Assembly (NCBI GenBank): GCA_964397445.1
Contig: CAYNHZ010000003.1
Coordinates: 1-64,000, forward strand
DNA from: CAYNHZ01 sp964397445
GTDB taxonomy: Bacteria; Bacteroidota; Bacteroidia; Bacteroidales; UBA932
Reading direction: 5' to 3'
Length of the DNA stretch: 64,000 nt
A program made the position numbers and the translations under genes. Below, piece by piece: positions 17,244 to 26,729 of the stretch. Under the pieces are notes generated by a model that worked only from the letters and a program-made list of their open reading frames with translations, ran no database searches and had not been told where the DNA came from. How positions within the stretch are numbered: position 1 is the stretch's first letter; each line of letters opens with the position of its first letter.

Positions 17244-19931
17244 TTATTTTTTAATAAAGTTTTGTTTATAAGTTTTTCCACCTGAAACAACCTGTAAAAC
17301 ATAGGTACTCGGAGCCAATTTAGCAATATCCATTGCGAGAAGGTGTGTACCTGATTCTTTTGTGTTTACAATTTGTTTTAAAACTTGTGTTCCGGTTGTT
17401 GTATAAATAGTAATTGTTGCACTTTCAACCTCATCACTAAGTCTTACATTCAGCACTGTTGTAGCTGGAATAGGGTAAACTATGTAAACAAGACCCTCTT
17501 TAACAATTTGTACGTTAACAGTTGCAGATACCTTAGCATTTTGAGAGTCTGAAGCTGTGATTATAAACGAAGTATTACCTATCGCATTTGCAGATATTTT
17601 AAGGGTATTTTCGGATATAGAAGCAGTTGCAACAGATGTACCTGACTGTGTTATGGTATATTTAAGAACTTGCCCATCTGGATCATTAAAATACTCTAAA
17701 AGATTGATTGAGAAATCTTTTTTTGTAACAGGGATAAATTGTTTTTCAAACTCTTTAATCTGTTGAGGAGGATTATTTTTATACACCTCAAAAGGTATTT
17801 TTATTGATGTAGAAGCGAGAAAAACATCTGAAACAGTTATTATTGTTTGGTATTTACCAATAGTAGCTGTAGCTTTTATGCTTACTAAAAGACCTTCTTT
17901 ACTTTTAACTATAGAAACACCTTTAGTGTCACCTGAATTAACAAATGTCCATTCTTGATCATCTGGGTCATTAACAATAAGCCTAACCTCAGCAATTTCA
18001 TTTCCGGTAACGCGAATATTCTCAGCACCGATAGCTGTAATAGTTGGCGGATTATTTTGTTTTGTAGTAGCTGAGAAGAATGTTGGCTCAGATTGAAGTC
18101 CCCATCTGTCTTCTGCAATGATTGCAAAGCTGTATTTTGATCCTATTGATGCATTTCTTAAAGTATATTTTACAGTCTCACCTGGTTTGTATGTTGCACC
18201 AGGTATGTTTGTAAATAATGCAGATTTATAATTAGAAGCGTTCAATTCTTCTAAATATGAAAAATATAATTTATATATGTTTGGATTATTATCATCTTCG
18301 TCAGATACAGCAGCAAATGAAATGTCTATAGATTTATAATCTGCAACAGTTAGCACTTGTCCAACTTTACCCGGTTTTTTATTCTGATTTTCGGAGAGAG
18401 CTTTGTCTGCATCGATATAACCAGCACCAAGTCTGCCTACATAACCTGGATTATTCTCATCTATATTCTGTGGTCTGAATGCAGTAATAAGATGTTTCTT
18501 CAGATCCTCATTGGTAAACCCTTGTTTCCCATACTTAGAAACAACTAAAGCTGCGATACCGGATACGTGGGGGCAAGCCATAGAGGTTCCTTGCATATAG
18601 GCGTATCCATTCTTTGGAGCAAGGCTATATACCATCCCCTTTGTGAAATATTGGTCTCCGCCCGGTGCCATAATTGTAACCCAATCACCTCTGTTTGTGT
18701 ACCAAGCCTTCTTGAAGTCAGGAGCCATTGCAGATACTGATACAACAGGGGGATAAGCTCCAGGAAATGACAGATAATCTTTATCATCATTACCTGCGGC
18801 AAAAATCACAACACCACCCTTCATTGGTGAATCAGGGAGTTGATTACCATTGTTATCGCAGCCTGCATATTTGATAAAATAATCAATTGCTTCTTTTATT
18901 GATGGAGGGATAGTAGTAGGACCTGGATAGCGATAACCCCAAGAGTTTTGACTGATTACGGCACCATTATCTGCCCCATATTTGATGGCTTGTTGTGAGT
19001 TTCCTCCATTGTCTCCTTCAAAAATTTGGCAACTCAAAATACGAGCACCGCTATTTGGAGTTCCGTCTCCACCTGCAACACCGCAAACACCGATTCCATT
19101 GTTGTTCCTTGCTGCAACTGTTCCGGCAACGTGAGTACCATGATCATCAGGGGTCACCTTTGGAGTGTCAGTAACGAAGTTAAAGCCATAAATATCATCA
19201 ATATAGCCATTATTATCATCGTCAACTCCCTCAACGCCATTTAATTCGGCAAGATTGACATACATATTATCTTTAATATCTTCGTGAGTATAGTCTACCC
19301 CTCCGTCAACGACAGAAACTATGACATTAGGTTTGCCTGTCTCTTTTTTCCAAGCCTCATAAGCATTGATGTCCGCACCGGCTACCGATTTTGGAAATTC
19401 GCCAATGTTTTTATAATGCCATTGAGTAGTAAGTTTAGGGTCATTAAATGGGAGTGCATCTGCCCGTGTTGAATTCTCTTCCCCATCAGATAACACCATT
19501 GTATGTGGGGGAAGTTCTATTTTATTTATCTCCTCAACATAAACAATACCGGAGATATTATGAGCGTCTGCGGCTGCTTTAGTTACAGGAATATTTTTGT
19601 CAAATTTAATATCGTACCATAGGTGTAAACCCTCTCTTCGAGTACGTTCTTCATATTTCCCTGCGTAAGGGAACACCCGTTCCATACTTGTGGCTCCAAT
19701 CTCCTTAAGGAAAGAGTCCATTGCATTATTTCCACTTTTAAGTTGAACTGGGTCATTAGTAATTGTAAAACTGTCACCCAATTCGTTAGTCAATTTAACA
19801 CGGAGCATACCACTTTCTATACTGGCACTGCTTTCTCCTATTGCAACTTGAACTTGGGATTTTTCATCTTCTCTTGCGCATCCAGCCAAAATAAGCCCTG
19901 ATAGCAGAAAGATGGTAAGTGTTTTTTTCAT
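17244..19931 (-). CDS. S8 subtilisin-type serine protease with lipobox and T9SS type A sorting domain
   Basis: The 895-residue protein starts with a lipoprotein signal (LILAGC, Cys18), then an N-terminal propeptide-like region. The catalytic domain has D209 (VVDGGVDYTHEDI), H264 (HGTHVAG) and S450 (GTSMACPHVSG). After about residue 530 there are a fibronectin-III-like segment and cadherin/Ig-like repeats (NNPPTITAIG, NNPPQQI). The last 75 residues, from YPIPATTVLNVRL to KTYKQNFIKK, match the type A C-terminal sorting domain of T9SS cargo. The enzyme would therefore be exported to the cell surface. Having both a lipobox and a T9SS tail is unusual. It is the first gene of an operon with the PorV-like protein. 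Confidence 0.9.
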   Translation of the reverse strand: MKKTLTIFLLSGLILAGCAREDEKSQVQVAIGESSASIESGMLRVKLTNELGDSFTITNDPVQLKSGNNAMDSFLKEIGATSMERVFPYAGKYEERTRREGLHLWYDIKFDKNIPVTKAAADAHNISGIVYVEEINKIELPPHTMVLSDGEENSTRADALPFNDPKLTTQWHYKNIGEFPKSVAGADINAYEAWKKETGKPNVIVSVVDGGVDYTHEDIKDNMYVNLAELNGVEGVDDDNNGYIDDIYGFNFVTDTPKVTPDDHGTHVAGTVAARNNNGIGVCGVAGGDGTPNSGARILSCQIFEGDNGGNSQQAIKYGADNGAVISQNSWGYRYPGPTTIPPSIKEAIDYFIKYAGCDNNGNQLPDSPMKGGVVIFAAGNDDKDYLSFPGAYPPVVSVSAMAPDFKKAWYTNRGDWVTIMAPGGDQYFTKGMVYSLAPKNGYAYMQGTSMACPHVSGIAALVVSKYGKQGFTNEDLKKHLITAFRPQNIDENNPGYVGRLGAGYIDADKALSENQNKKPGKVGQVLTVADYKSIDISFAAVSDEDDNNPNIYKLYFSYLEELNASNYKSALFTNIPGATYKPGETVKYTLRNASIGSKYSFAIIAEDRWGLQSEPTFFSATTKQNNPPTITAIGAENIRVTGNEIAEVRLIVNDPDDQEWTFVNSGDTKGVSIVKSKEGLLVSIKATATIGKYQTIITVSDVFLASTSIKIPFEVYKNNPPQQIKEFEKQFIPVTKKDFSINLLEYFNDPDGQVLKYTITQSGTSVATASISENTLKISANAIGNTSFIITASDSQNAKVSATVNVQIVKEGLVYIVYPIPATTVLNVRLSDEVESATITIYTTTGTQVLKQIVNTKESGTHLLAMDIAKLAPSTYVLQVVSGGKTYKQNFIKK

Positions 19932-20012
19932 AAATCAAATAATTTTATTAGGATATATAAATATTATATCTTAATTATTTCTGTAAGTGTTTACTGATAG
20001 TGTTTTATAAAA

Positions 20013-20043
20013 AAGTGCCCCAAAAGGGAATCTCGGGGCACTT
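20013..20043 (-). terminator. Terminator of the BACON lipoprotein gene
   Basis: AAGTGCCCC at 20013-20021 pairs with GGGGCACTT at 20035-20043. Six U residues follow on the minus strand (A-run at 20009-20014). Confidence 0.88.
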
Positions 20044-20067
20044 AAAGTAGTCATTTTTCGGAATAAA

Positions 20068-21600
20068 TTATCTGCTTGCTATTCCTAATTCACTGAAAGT
20101 GATAGGTTTTTCAGATACTTTACCTTTCTTAACATAGCTTTGTGATGTTCCGTTAGGATCATAGAAGTGAATGTCAAGAACCTCGCTGTCCATATCACTA
20201 TATTTAACCCAACGAATAACCATATTCAAACTCTTAGCTGTATTGCTGAAACGGTGCCAGTTGCTGCTAAATCCTGTATATGTGAAACCTTCTTTAGTTG
20301 CTAAAGCCAAGAATTCTTCGGTCATAATAATTTCTTTAGTTGTAGCATCTTGGTAGAAAGCAAGAGTCATTTTGCTGAAATACTGAGCAGTTTCCATAAG
20401 AATATTTGCAGGAGCAGGTTGGTTACCAACGAAATATGCTCTTGCAATAGCATCGTTTTTAGTATAGTCATACCATAGGTAATCGTAAGGTTGTCCTTCT
20501 ACTGGAATTGATGATTTTTCAGGGTTGAATGTACCACCTGCAGTAGCTTCGTATGCTTCAATATCAGCTGAAGTAGCTTTGAAGTTTACAAGACCGTAAG
20601 GGAATGTAGGGAATGTTGGATAAGGTTGTGGTTGTTTAGCTTTCTTAACGAATTTAACATAAGGATCGGTAGCTTTATCCATAATGGTAGCTTCGATACT
20701 TGTTTTTTCATTCATAAACACATTGTTTCCTTTATCAGCAAACCCTTCAGCAATAAGATAAAGTTTGAATGCGTCTAATTCTTTACCATTGTCAGCTGAG
20801 AAGAAAGTTTTAGTTGAAGTAAACATTGTAACATCTTTGAAAACATTCTTAGGAGCATTGTAGTTGATTTGGTCAAATGCAGGGCTCTTTATTTGGTATA
20901 CCCAAGTTGCAGTATTGAACAAACCATCAGGTTGTTGGATCAAAATACTCTTACGAGCAAATTCGAAATCTTTAATAACCCAAGGGTCACTACCAATTTC
21001 AAGGTAAGGAAGTAAGAAATACATAATTCCTGATTGATCAACTACAAATTCTTTTGTAGTTGCACCACCTGTAAGGGTAAGTTTAGCTGTACGAGCTTCA
21101 CGAGCTTTATTCTCATCAATTGAAAGAATAACTTCGTGTTTGAATTGTCTTGGATCTAATTTAACCCACTCAGCGTCTGAAGTGATAGTCCAATCTTTAA
21201 TGTTTGCATCAACATCAAATTGGAAAACGCCACCCCATTGGTCAATAGTTAATTTGTCAGGGATAGTAACGATAGTTACTGCACTACCTGCTTGTTTAAC
21301 TTCAACAACTTCTGTGAGTGCACCTGCAACAACCATAATTTGAGCTTTACGGTCGATGGTAGTTGTGTTTTCTGCAGCTTTTACAGTGATTTTACCTTCT
21401 GCACAAACGGTAGTAACCCAATCAGCGTTAGCGATTGCATTAAAATCAATTTGATTTGTGGTAACAGTAATAGCTTTTTCAGATGCAGCTTGTGGGAAAT
21501 CCACAACTTGATCTGATAGTGTTAGGGTTGGAACCTCTTTTTTACAAGAAGAGATAGCAAACGCCCCGATAACGGTTAGAAGTAAAAATAATTTCTTCAT
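20068..21600 (-). CDS. BACON-domain lipoprotein of unknown function
   Basis: The 510-residue protein has a lipoprotein signal peptide (AISSC, Cys19) and two BACON-type domains. The first (about 25-108) ends VVEVKQAG and the second (about 109-195) ends EFVVDQSG, and each has the ADWV or AEWVKL core. BACON domains are Bacteroidetes modules often found in surface glycan-binding or mucin-targeting proteins. Residues 196-510 match no family I recognise and contain repeated aromatic and proline residues. The gene is monocistronic, with a good terminator, and is transcribed away from the GH2 gene. A surface ligand-binding role is inference. Confidence 0.8.
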   Translation of the reverse strand: MKKLFLLLTVIGAFAISSCKKEVPTLTLSDQVVDFPQAASEKAITVTTNQIDFNAIANADWVTTVCAEGKITVKAAENTTTIDRKAQIMVVAGALTEVVEVKQAGSAVTIVTIPDKLTIDQWGGVFQFDVDANIKDWTITSDAEWVKLDPRQFKHEVILSIDENKAREARTAKLTLTGGATTKEFVVDQSGIMYFLLPYLEIGSDPWVIKDFEFARKSILIQQPDGLFNTATWVYQIKSPAFDQINYNAPKNVFKDVTMFTSTKTFFSADNGKELDAFKLYLIAEGFADKGNNVFMNEKTSIEATIMDKATDPYVKFVKKAKQPQPYPTFPTFPYGLVNFKATSADIEAYEATAGGTFNPEKSSIPVEGQPYDYLWYDYTKNDAIARAYFVGNQPAPANILMETAQYFSKMTLAFYQDATTKEIIMTEEFLALATKEGFTYTGFSSNWHRFSNTAKSLNMVIRWVKYSDMDSEVLDIHFYDPNGTSQSYVKKGKVSEKPITFSELGIASR

Positions 21601-21806
21601 AAAAATTTAATGTAAGTTAATAAAAAGTTAGTTTTTATATTTCAAAAAATAGTGAAATATCATTTAAAAAAATAAAATAAAAGAACTTTTTAGCAGATGT
21701 AAGGTAGGTTCCTTCTTCAAATTCAGTGCAAGTTGGATAACTTTTTTTAAAAAAACAAATTTTTTCAAAATATTTTCGAGGTAACTTGTATTTGGAGTGA
21801 GTAGAA

Positions 21807-21814
21807 TAGTTTTG
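21807..21814 (+). promoter_or_regulatory. Upstream candidate -7 box for the GH2 gene
   Basis: TAGTTTTG matches TAnnTTTG, about 100 bases before the start codon. It is weaker evidence than the proximal box. Confidence 0.3.
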
Positions 21815-21861
21815 TCTTACTAAAGCTTCCTATATATATGCCTCTAAGAGGGATAGTTTAT

Positions 21862-21869
21862 TAACTTTG
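21862..21869 (+). promoter_or_regulatory. Proximal -7 box for the GH2 gene
   Basis: TAACTTTG matches TAnnTTTG and would give a leader of about 45 bases. Confidence 0.5.
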
Positions 21870-21918
21870 CAAAATCAATAATTAAATTGTGATTTGTAAA
21901 CTATTAATTTGATATATT

Positions 21919-24900
21919 ATGAATGTCAAAACACTGAAAATAACACTTATAGCTTTAATATTTGCTATACCATCATTATCTTGTTTATATGCTCAAGAAT
22001 CCAATAAAGCACTTCCTGAATGGCAAGATCCTGAAATTTTTCAGATAAATCGCTCTCCGATGGGTTCAACAATAAATATTGAGGGATCTCAGCAGATTTC
22101 ACTTCACGGCCTTTGGAAATTTAATTGGGTTGAGAGGGCAGATCAGCGTCCGACAGACTTTTTTAAAATTGATTATGACGATAATGGTTGGGGTACTATC
22201 CATTTACCTGCAATTTGGGAACTAAATGGTTACGGAGATCCTATCTATATAAATGCCGGTTATCCTTGGGATACCCATTACCAAAGTAATCCGCCGATTG
22301 TTCCGATAGAGAAGAATTATGTTGGTACCTACAGAGGATACATCGAAATTCCCGATAGTCTGATCAATTCGAATAAAGATTTATTTGTCCATTTCGGTTC
22401 GGTGACATCCAATATTTCACTCTATATTAATGGAAAATTTGTCGGCTATAGTGAGGATAGCAAATTAGAGGCTGAATTTGATATTACACCTTATGTTAAA
22501 GCGGGAAAAAATCTTTTTGCTTTCCAGATTTTCAGGTGGTGTGACGGTACCTATTTGGAGGATCAGGATTTTTGGAGATTGTCAGGTGTTGGGAGAGATT
22601 GTTATGTTTATAGTAGAGAAAAACAGAGGGTGAAAAGTGTTGAGGTTGTGCCCGATTTGATAAATAATTACAGAGATGGGGCGTTGAGTATAAGGGGAGA
22701 GGTGAGTGAGGGTGTAGATAGAGTGATTATAGAGTTGTATGATGGAAAAAAAATGATCTCTAAGATCAATAGTGCAATCGTTGATGGAAAAATCAATGGT
22801 AAAATAAATATTAAAGGGGTTAAGAGATGGAGTGCAGAGGATCCTTACCTATATAAAATGTATGTGACTGCAGTTGGTGGATCGGGCTCGATTGAGAGGG
22901 GGAGTTTTAATGTGGGATTTCGTAAAGTTGAGATTGTGGGCTCTCAATTGATGTTAAATGGGAAGCCGATCTTAATTAAAGGGACAAACAGACACGAAAT
23001 GAGTTCCGTAGGGGGCTATTATATGACAAAGGATGAGATGATAAGGGATATTAAGATTATGAAATCTCTTAATATCAATGCAGTACGAACTTGTCATTAT
23101 CCCGATTCACCCATCTGGTATGACTTGTGTGACCAATATGGAATATATGTGGTGGACGAGGCAAATATCGAATCACATGGTATGGGGTATGGTGAGAAAA
23201 CTTTAGCGAAAGTTCCAGCTTTCAAAAAAGCCCACTTGGAGCGCAATATGAGGATGATTAAAAGGGACATTAACCACCCGTCCGTTATTATTTGGAGTAT
23301 GGGAAATGAGGCAGGACACGGAGATAATTTTATAGCTTGTTATGATTGGATTAAGAGCTATGATCCATCAAGACCGATCCATTACGAGAGGGCAATAGAT
23401 TATAAAACTCCGAATAATACAAAATATTCCGATATTTTCTGTCCTATGTATTATGATCCCGATGAGTGTGAAAAATATCTTTTAAACAACCCGGTTAAGC
23501 CTCTTATTCAGTGTGAGTACTCTCATAGTATGGGCAATTCAATGGGGGGGATGAAAGAGTATTGGGATTTGGTTAGAAAATATCCTGCTTACCAAGGGGG
23601 ATTTATATGGGATTTTGTAGATCAAGCATTGGCGAGAGTTGATGATAAAGGCATTACAACATATACATTCGCAGGTAGTTACAATAAATATGACCCCTCT
23701 TCGGATGGCAATTTTAATGATAACGGCTTTGTTGCAGCTGATAGATCTTTACACCCGACAGCATATGAAGTTGCATACCAATATAGATCTATATTGTCAA
23801 AGGGAAAGGATCTTCAAAAAGGGGTAATTGAGGTTTACAATGAAAATTTCTTTACCGATTTATCTAATTATATAATGGAGTGGGATCTTATTGCAGATGG
23901 GGAAGTTATTGAAACAGGGGTTGTATCTCAACTCAAAATTATGCCTCAATCATTCGGAGATGTTGTGATCCCCTACTCAGAGTCATTGTCAAGACTACTG
24001 TCAAATAAAGATTTAGTAAGTGAGATCTCTGTTATAATGAGATATAAATTGAAAAAGAGTGAAGGATTGCTTGAAGCAGGGACAATTTTATCTTATGATC
24101 AAATATTTATCAAGGGGTATGACGCTAAATCGACTTTTATGAAGAGAATATCGGAAGAGTTCGATAATCAACAAAATAGCATCCTATCTAAAGGTGTTTT
24201 ACTCTCCGAAGACTTTAATTATTACTTTGTATCATCGGAGTTATTTAGGATAGAGTTTAATAAAAATAGTGGTTTTATGGAAAGATTTGTTTATGAGGGT
24301 ATTGAGATGATAAAAGATCCACTTAAACCAAATTTCAATAGGGCAGTTACCGATAATGATAAAGGTGCTCGATTGCAAAACAAATATTTCATCTGGAAAT
24401 CTCCCGATTTTAAATTAAAGGAGATCCAGGCAAAAGAGAATGGTGGTAATATTTTAATAAACACCTCATTTGACATAGAACCTGTTGGTGCTCGACTATA
24501 TATTTCATACACTATCAATAATAAAGGTGTCGTAGCTGTTAGTCAGAGAATGGAGGTCGGAGAAAACAAGGAGATTAGTAATCTTTTCCGTTTCGGAATG
24601 ACCTTTTCGATGCCAAAGAGATTTTCTCTTGTGAATTATTATGGGTATGGACCATTTGAAAACTATATAGATAGATGTTCAAGTGCTATTATAGGGAGGT
24701 TTTCCGATAAGGTGGCAAATATGTATCAATACGATTATGTGAGGCCACAGGAGTCAGGCACGAGATCGGGATTGCGTTATTGGGAGGTTGTAGATAGGGG
24801 AGGATTGGGGTTGAATATTATGTCAGATACAACTTTTTCTGCTTCGGCTATCGAATTTGATATAGATGATCTTAGTTTGGGCTCTAAAGATTATGTCAGA

Positions 24901-25065
24901 CACTCATCGGAATTAACGCCGAAGGATGCAACATATATCAACTTTGATTTCAAGCAGATGGGACTCGGAGGGATAGATAGTTGGGGGGCGATAGCATTGC
25001 CTCAATATAGGGTACCTTACGAAAATTATATTTTTAATTTTATAATTGCTCCCTCTACCCGATAG
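21919..25065 (+). CDS. GH2 family beta-galactosidase, exported
   Basis: The 1048-residue protein has a signal peptide (cleavage near LSCLYAQ, residue 26) and the five-domain LacZ layout. The acid/base is E464 in WSMGNEAGHG and the nucleophile E533 in IQCEYSHSMGN. NRHEMSSVGGYYMT and DEANIESHGMGYG are further GH2 landmarks. The C-terminal small-chain domain (about 770-1045) is present, so the protein is full length. It would hydrolyse beta-galactosides in the periplasm. No SusC/SusD pair adjoins it. The TauE/SafE gene that follows has its own promoter. Confidence 0.93.
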   Translation: MNVKTLKITLIALIFAIPSLSCLYAQESNKALPEWQDPEIFQINRSPMGSTINIEGSQQISLHGLWKFNWVERADQRPTDFFKIDYDDNGWGTIHLPAIWELNGYGDPIYINAGYPWDTHYQSNPPIVPIEKNYVGTYRGYIEIPDSLINSNKDLFVHFGSVTSNISLYINGKFVGYSEDSKLEAEFDITPYVKAGKNLFAFQIFRWCDGTYLEDQDFWRLSGVGRDCYVYSREKQRVKSVEVVPDLINNYRDGALSIRGEVSEGVDRVIIELYDGKKMISKINSAIVDGKINGKINIKGVKRWSAEDPYLYKMYVTAVGGSGSIERGSFNVGFRKVEIVGSQLMLNGKPILIKGTNRHEMSSVGGYYMTKDEMIRDIKIMKSLNINAVRTCHYPDSPIWYDLCDQYGIYVVDEANIESHGMGYGEKTLAKVPAFKKAHLERNMRMIKRDINHPSVIIWSMGNEAGHGDNFIACYDWIKSYDPSRPIHYERAIDYKTPNNTKYSDIFCPMYYDPDECEKYLLNNPVKPLIQCEYSHSMGNSMGGMKEYWDLVRKYPAYQGGFIWDFVDQALARVDDKGITTYTFAGSYNKYDPSSDGNFNDNGFVAADRSLHPTAYEVAYQYRSILSKGKDLQKGVIEVYNENFFTDLSNYIMEWDLIADGEVIETGVVSQLKIMPQSFGDVVIPYSESLSRLLSNKDLVSEISVIMRYKLKKSEGLLEAGTILSYDQIFIKGYDAKSTFMKRISEEFDNQQNSILSKGVLLSEDFNYYFVSSELFRIEFNKNSGFMERFVYEGIEMIKDPLKPNFNRAVTDNDKGARLQNKYFIWKSPDFKLKEIQAKENGGNILINTSFDIEPVGARLYISYTINNKGVVAVSQRMEVGENKEISNLFRFGMTFSMPKRFSLVNYYGYGPFENYIDRCSSAIIGRFSDKVANMYQYDYVRPQESGTRSGLRYWEVVDRGGLGLNIMSDTTFSASAIEFDIDDLSLGSKDYVRHSSELTPKDATYINFDFKQMGLGGIDSWGAIALPQYRVPYENYIFNFIIAPSTR

Positions 25066-25095
25066 TAATTATTACAGATATTTTAAAAATAGGTT

Positions 25096-25103
25096 TACAT
25101 TTG
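25096..25103 (+). promoter_or_regulatory. -7 promoter box for the second TauE/SafE gene
   Basis: TACATTTG matches TAnnTTTG; transcription would start near 25108. Confidence 0.5.
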
Positions 25104-25126
25104 TGAGTCTTTAATATATTTTTATT

Positions 25127-25924
25127 TTGGAACAGGTAACACAATTTTTATCAACTACACCGTTTTGGCATATAGAGATGATCTCAATATTGGTTGGAGT
25201 TGGTATTTTGGTTGGATTTGTAAATACTGTGGCAGGTTTAGCAACAGTTGTCTCTTATGCTCTATTTATGGCGATGGGAATGCCTATCAATATTGCCAAT
25301 GCAACATCAAGGGTTGGTGTGCTTGTCCAATTTTCAACCAATTCGGTTATCTTTACCAAAGAGGGTCTTCTGGATCTCAAACTTGCCGTAAAGGTTGGTA
25401 TCCCTGTTGCGATCGGGGCCTTTTTTGGGGCAGAGTTAGCAGCCTATATGCCAACAAAGTATATAGAGATTATTACCGGAGCAATTCTACCAGTTATGGG
25501 GGTTCTCCTTGTATTAGATAAAAAGAAAATAGCAGGAAAATATAACATAATTGGTGACCAGAGAATGTCGGTTTGGAAGTATGTTATATTCTTTGTAATA
25601 GGAATTTATGGAGGGTTTACCCACGCAGGTGTAGGCCTTTTGGTAATTTTCGGATCTTTTATCTTTTTGGGACTTGATATGGTGCATTCAAATGCAATTA
25701 AACAACTTACTACAGTTATCTATACCCCTGTTGCCCTTATTGTTTTCGCTCTTCATGGTCAGGTTAATTGGCCTGTGGCCCTTATTTATGCAGTTGGAAA
25801 TGTGATAGGCGGAGTAATTGGCTCTAAAGCTGCAATAAAATGCGGCGATAAATTTATAAAAATATCTGTGCTTGTTGTTGTGGTCTGTATGTCTTTCTAT
25901 TTGATCTTCAAGCAATTCTCTTAA
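25127..25924 (+). CDS. TauE/SafE family membrane permease (second copy)
   Basis: The 265-residue protein has about eight membrane helices and the family opening LVGFVNTVAGLATVVSYALF, with the second repeat GGFTHAGVGLLVIFGSF. It is a TSUP family anion permease of unknown substrate and is not closely similar to the copy at 268-981. The start is uncertain: the longest frame begins with TTG at 25127, and the first ATG is at 25178 (MISILVGVG), which would trim 17 residues. Its stop overlaps the stop of the convergent cutC gene by four bases. Confidence 0.82.
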   Translation: MEQVTQFLSTTPFWHIEMISILVGVGILVGFVNTVAGLATVVSYALFMAMGMPINIANATSRVGVLVQFSTNSVIFTKEGLLDLKLAVKVGIPVAIGAFFGAELAAYMPTKYIEIITGAILPVMGVLLVLDKKKIAGKYNIIGDQRMSVWKYVIFFVIGIYGGFTHAGVGLLVIFGSFIFLGLDMVHSNAIKQLTTVIYTPVALIVFALHGQVNWPVALIYAVGNVIGGVIGSKAAIKCGDKFIKISVLVVVVCMSFYLIFKQFS

Positions 25925-26664
25925 TTAAGTCTATTAACTGCTTCCCTTATGATATTCTCGTCGCTGTGAGTAATAGTCTCTTTACAACCTATTCCCCCAA
26001 AATTGACCATCTCAGACTCTCTTGTACGGCTTGCTGAAAGATGGAGTTCGTGAACACCTGTAAAACGGGCAAGGTCTGCTATGTTATCGGGATTGATCCC
26101 AGAGCCTGGCATAACAATTATATGGTGAGAAGAACCCCTCCCTCGAGAAATTTCATTCATCTTCAAAATCACCTCTTTGCCCTCAATTGCCGTTTGAAAT
26201 CCACCCGATGTCAGCACTCTATCGCATCCCAATAAGATAATATCTTCCAAAGAGTCGTAAATATTTATTGCTCTATCTATTGCTCTATGGAAAGTAACTG
26301 AAAGTTTGTGCTTGTGAGCAAATTTGATCCAATCGTTACACATTGTTTTATTTACCGCTCCGTCCTTGGTCAATGCCCCAATTACAACCCCTTGGACACC
26401 TACTTTTGCACAAAAATCTATGTCCCTTAAAACCTCTTCTGCTTCGTATGAACTGTATAAGAAATCACCACCTCTTGGTCTGATCAAGACATTTGTTGCA
26501 ATAGGAATGGTGTTTTTAACCATTGAAATCAACCCTTGAGAAGGGGTTACCCCTCCGACAGAGAGGACAGAGCATAGCTCAATTCTTTGTGCTCCACCTC
26601 TAAATGCAGCAAGTGCGCTTTCGTATGATGGGGCGCATATTTCTATTTTATACTGAGATATCAT
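25921..26664 (-). CDS. cutC: CutC family protein
   Basis: The 247-residue protein opens with KIEICAPSYESALAAFRGGAQRIELC-like sequence and includes VMPGSGINPDNI and the ELHLSAS segment, all typical of the CutC TIM-barrel family. CutC was linked to copper homeostasis in E. coli, but its biochemical activity is unsettled. The start at 26664 (MISQYKIEIC) is chosen because the frame starting at 26694 would begin upstream of the -7 box. No other copper gene is nearby. It converges on the TauE/SafE gene with overlapping stop codons. Confidence 0.92.
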   Translation of the reverse strand: MISQYKIEICAPSYESALAAFRGGAQRIELCSVLSVGGVTPSQGLISMVKNTIPIATNVLIRPRGGDFLYSSYEAEEVLRDIDFCAKVGVQGVVIGALTKDGAVNKTMCNDWIKFAHKHKLSVTFHRAIDRAINIYDSLEDIILLGCDRVLTSGGFQTAIEGKEVILKMNEISRGRGSSHHIIVMPGSGINPDNIADLARFTGVHELHLSASRTRESEMVNFGGIGCKETITHSDENIIREAVNRLN

Positions 26665-26682
26665 ATTTCTCTTAATTTTTCT

Positions 26683-26690
26683 CAAAGTTA
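26683..26690 (-). promoter_or_regulatory. -7 promoter box for cutC
   Basis: Minus-strand TAACTTTG matches TAnnTTTG, about 19 bases from the cutC start, back to back with the promoter of the transglutaminase-like gene. Confidence 0.6.
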
Positions 26691-26703
26691 GCAAAGAAAT
26701 GAC

Positions 26704-26711
26704 TATGTTTG
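26704..26711 (+). promoter_or_regulatory. -7 promoter box for the transglutaminase-like gene
   Basis: TATGTTTG matches TAnnTTTG. An in-frame TTG at 26709 lies inside this box, so translation must start later, at 26730. Confidence 0.6.
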
Positions 26712-26729
26712 AAAACTAATTTTCACATT

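Larger units (their letters stand above)
21601..21918. other. 318-base intergenic region between divergent BACON and GH2 genes
   Basis: This is the only gap over 300 bases. It is very AT-rich and holds no reading frame or RNA that I can recognise. Two plus-strand TAnnTTTG matches (21807-21814 and 21862-21869) point at the GH2 gene. I found no exact match for the BACON gene on the minus strand. Confidence 0.6.

Noticed and set aside
21919..25065. Polysaccharide utilisation locus around the GH2 gene.
   Set aside because: No SusC/SusD pair, ECF sigma factor or hybrid sensor is nearby, and the neighbours are unrelated.
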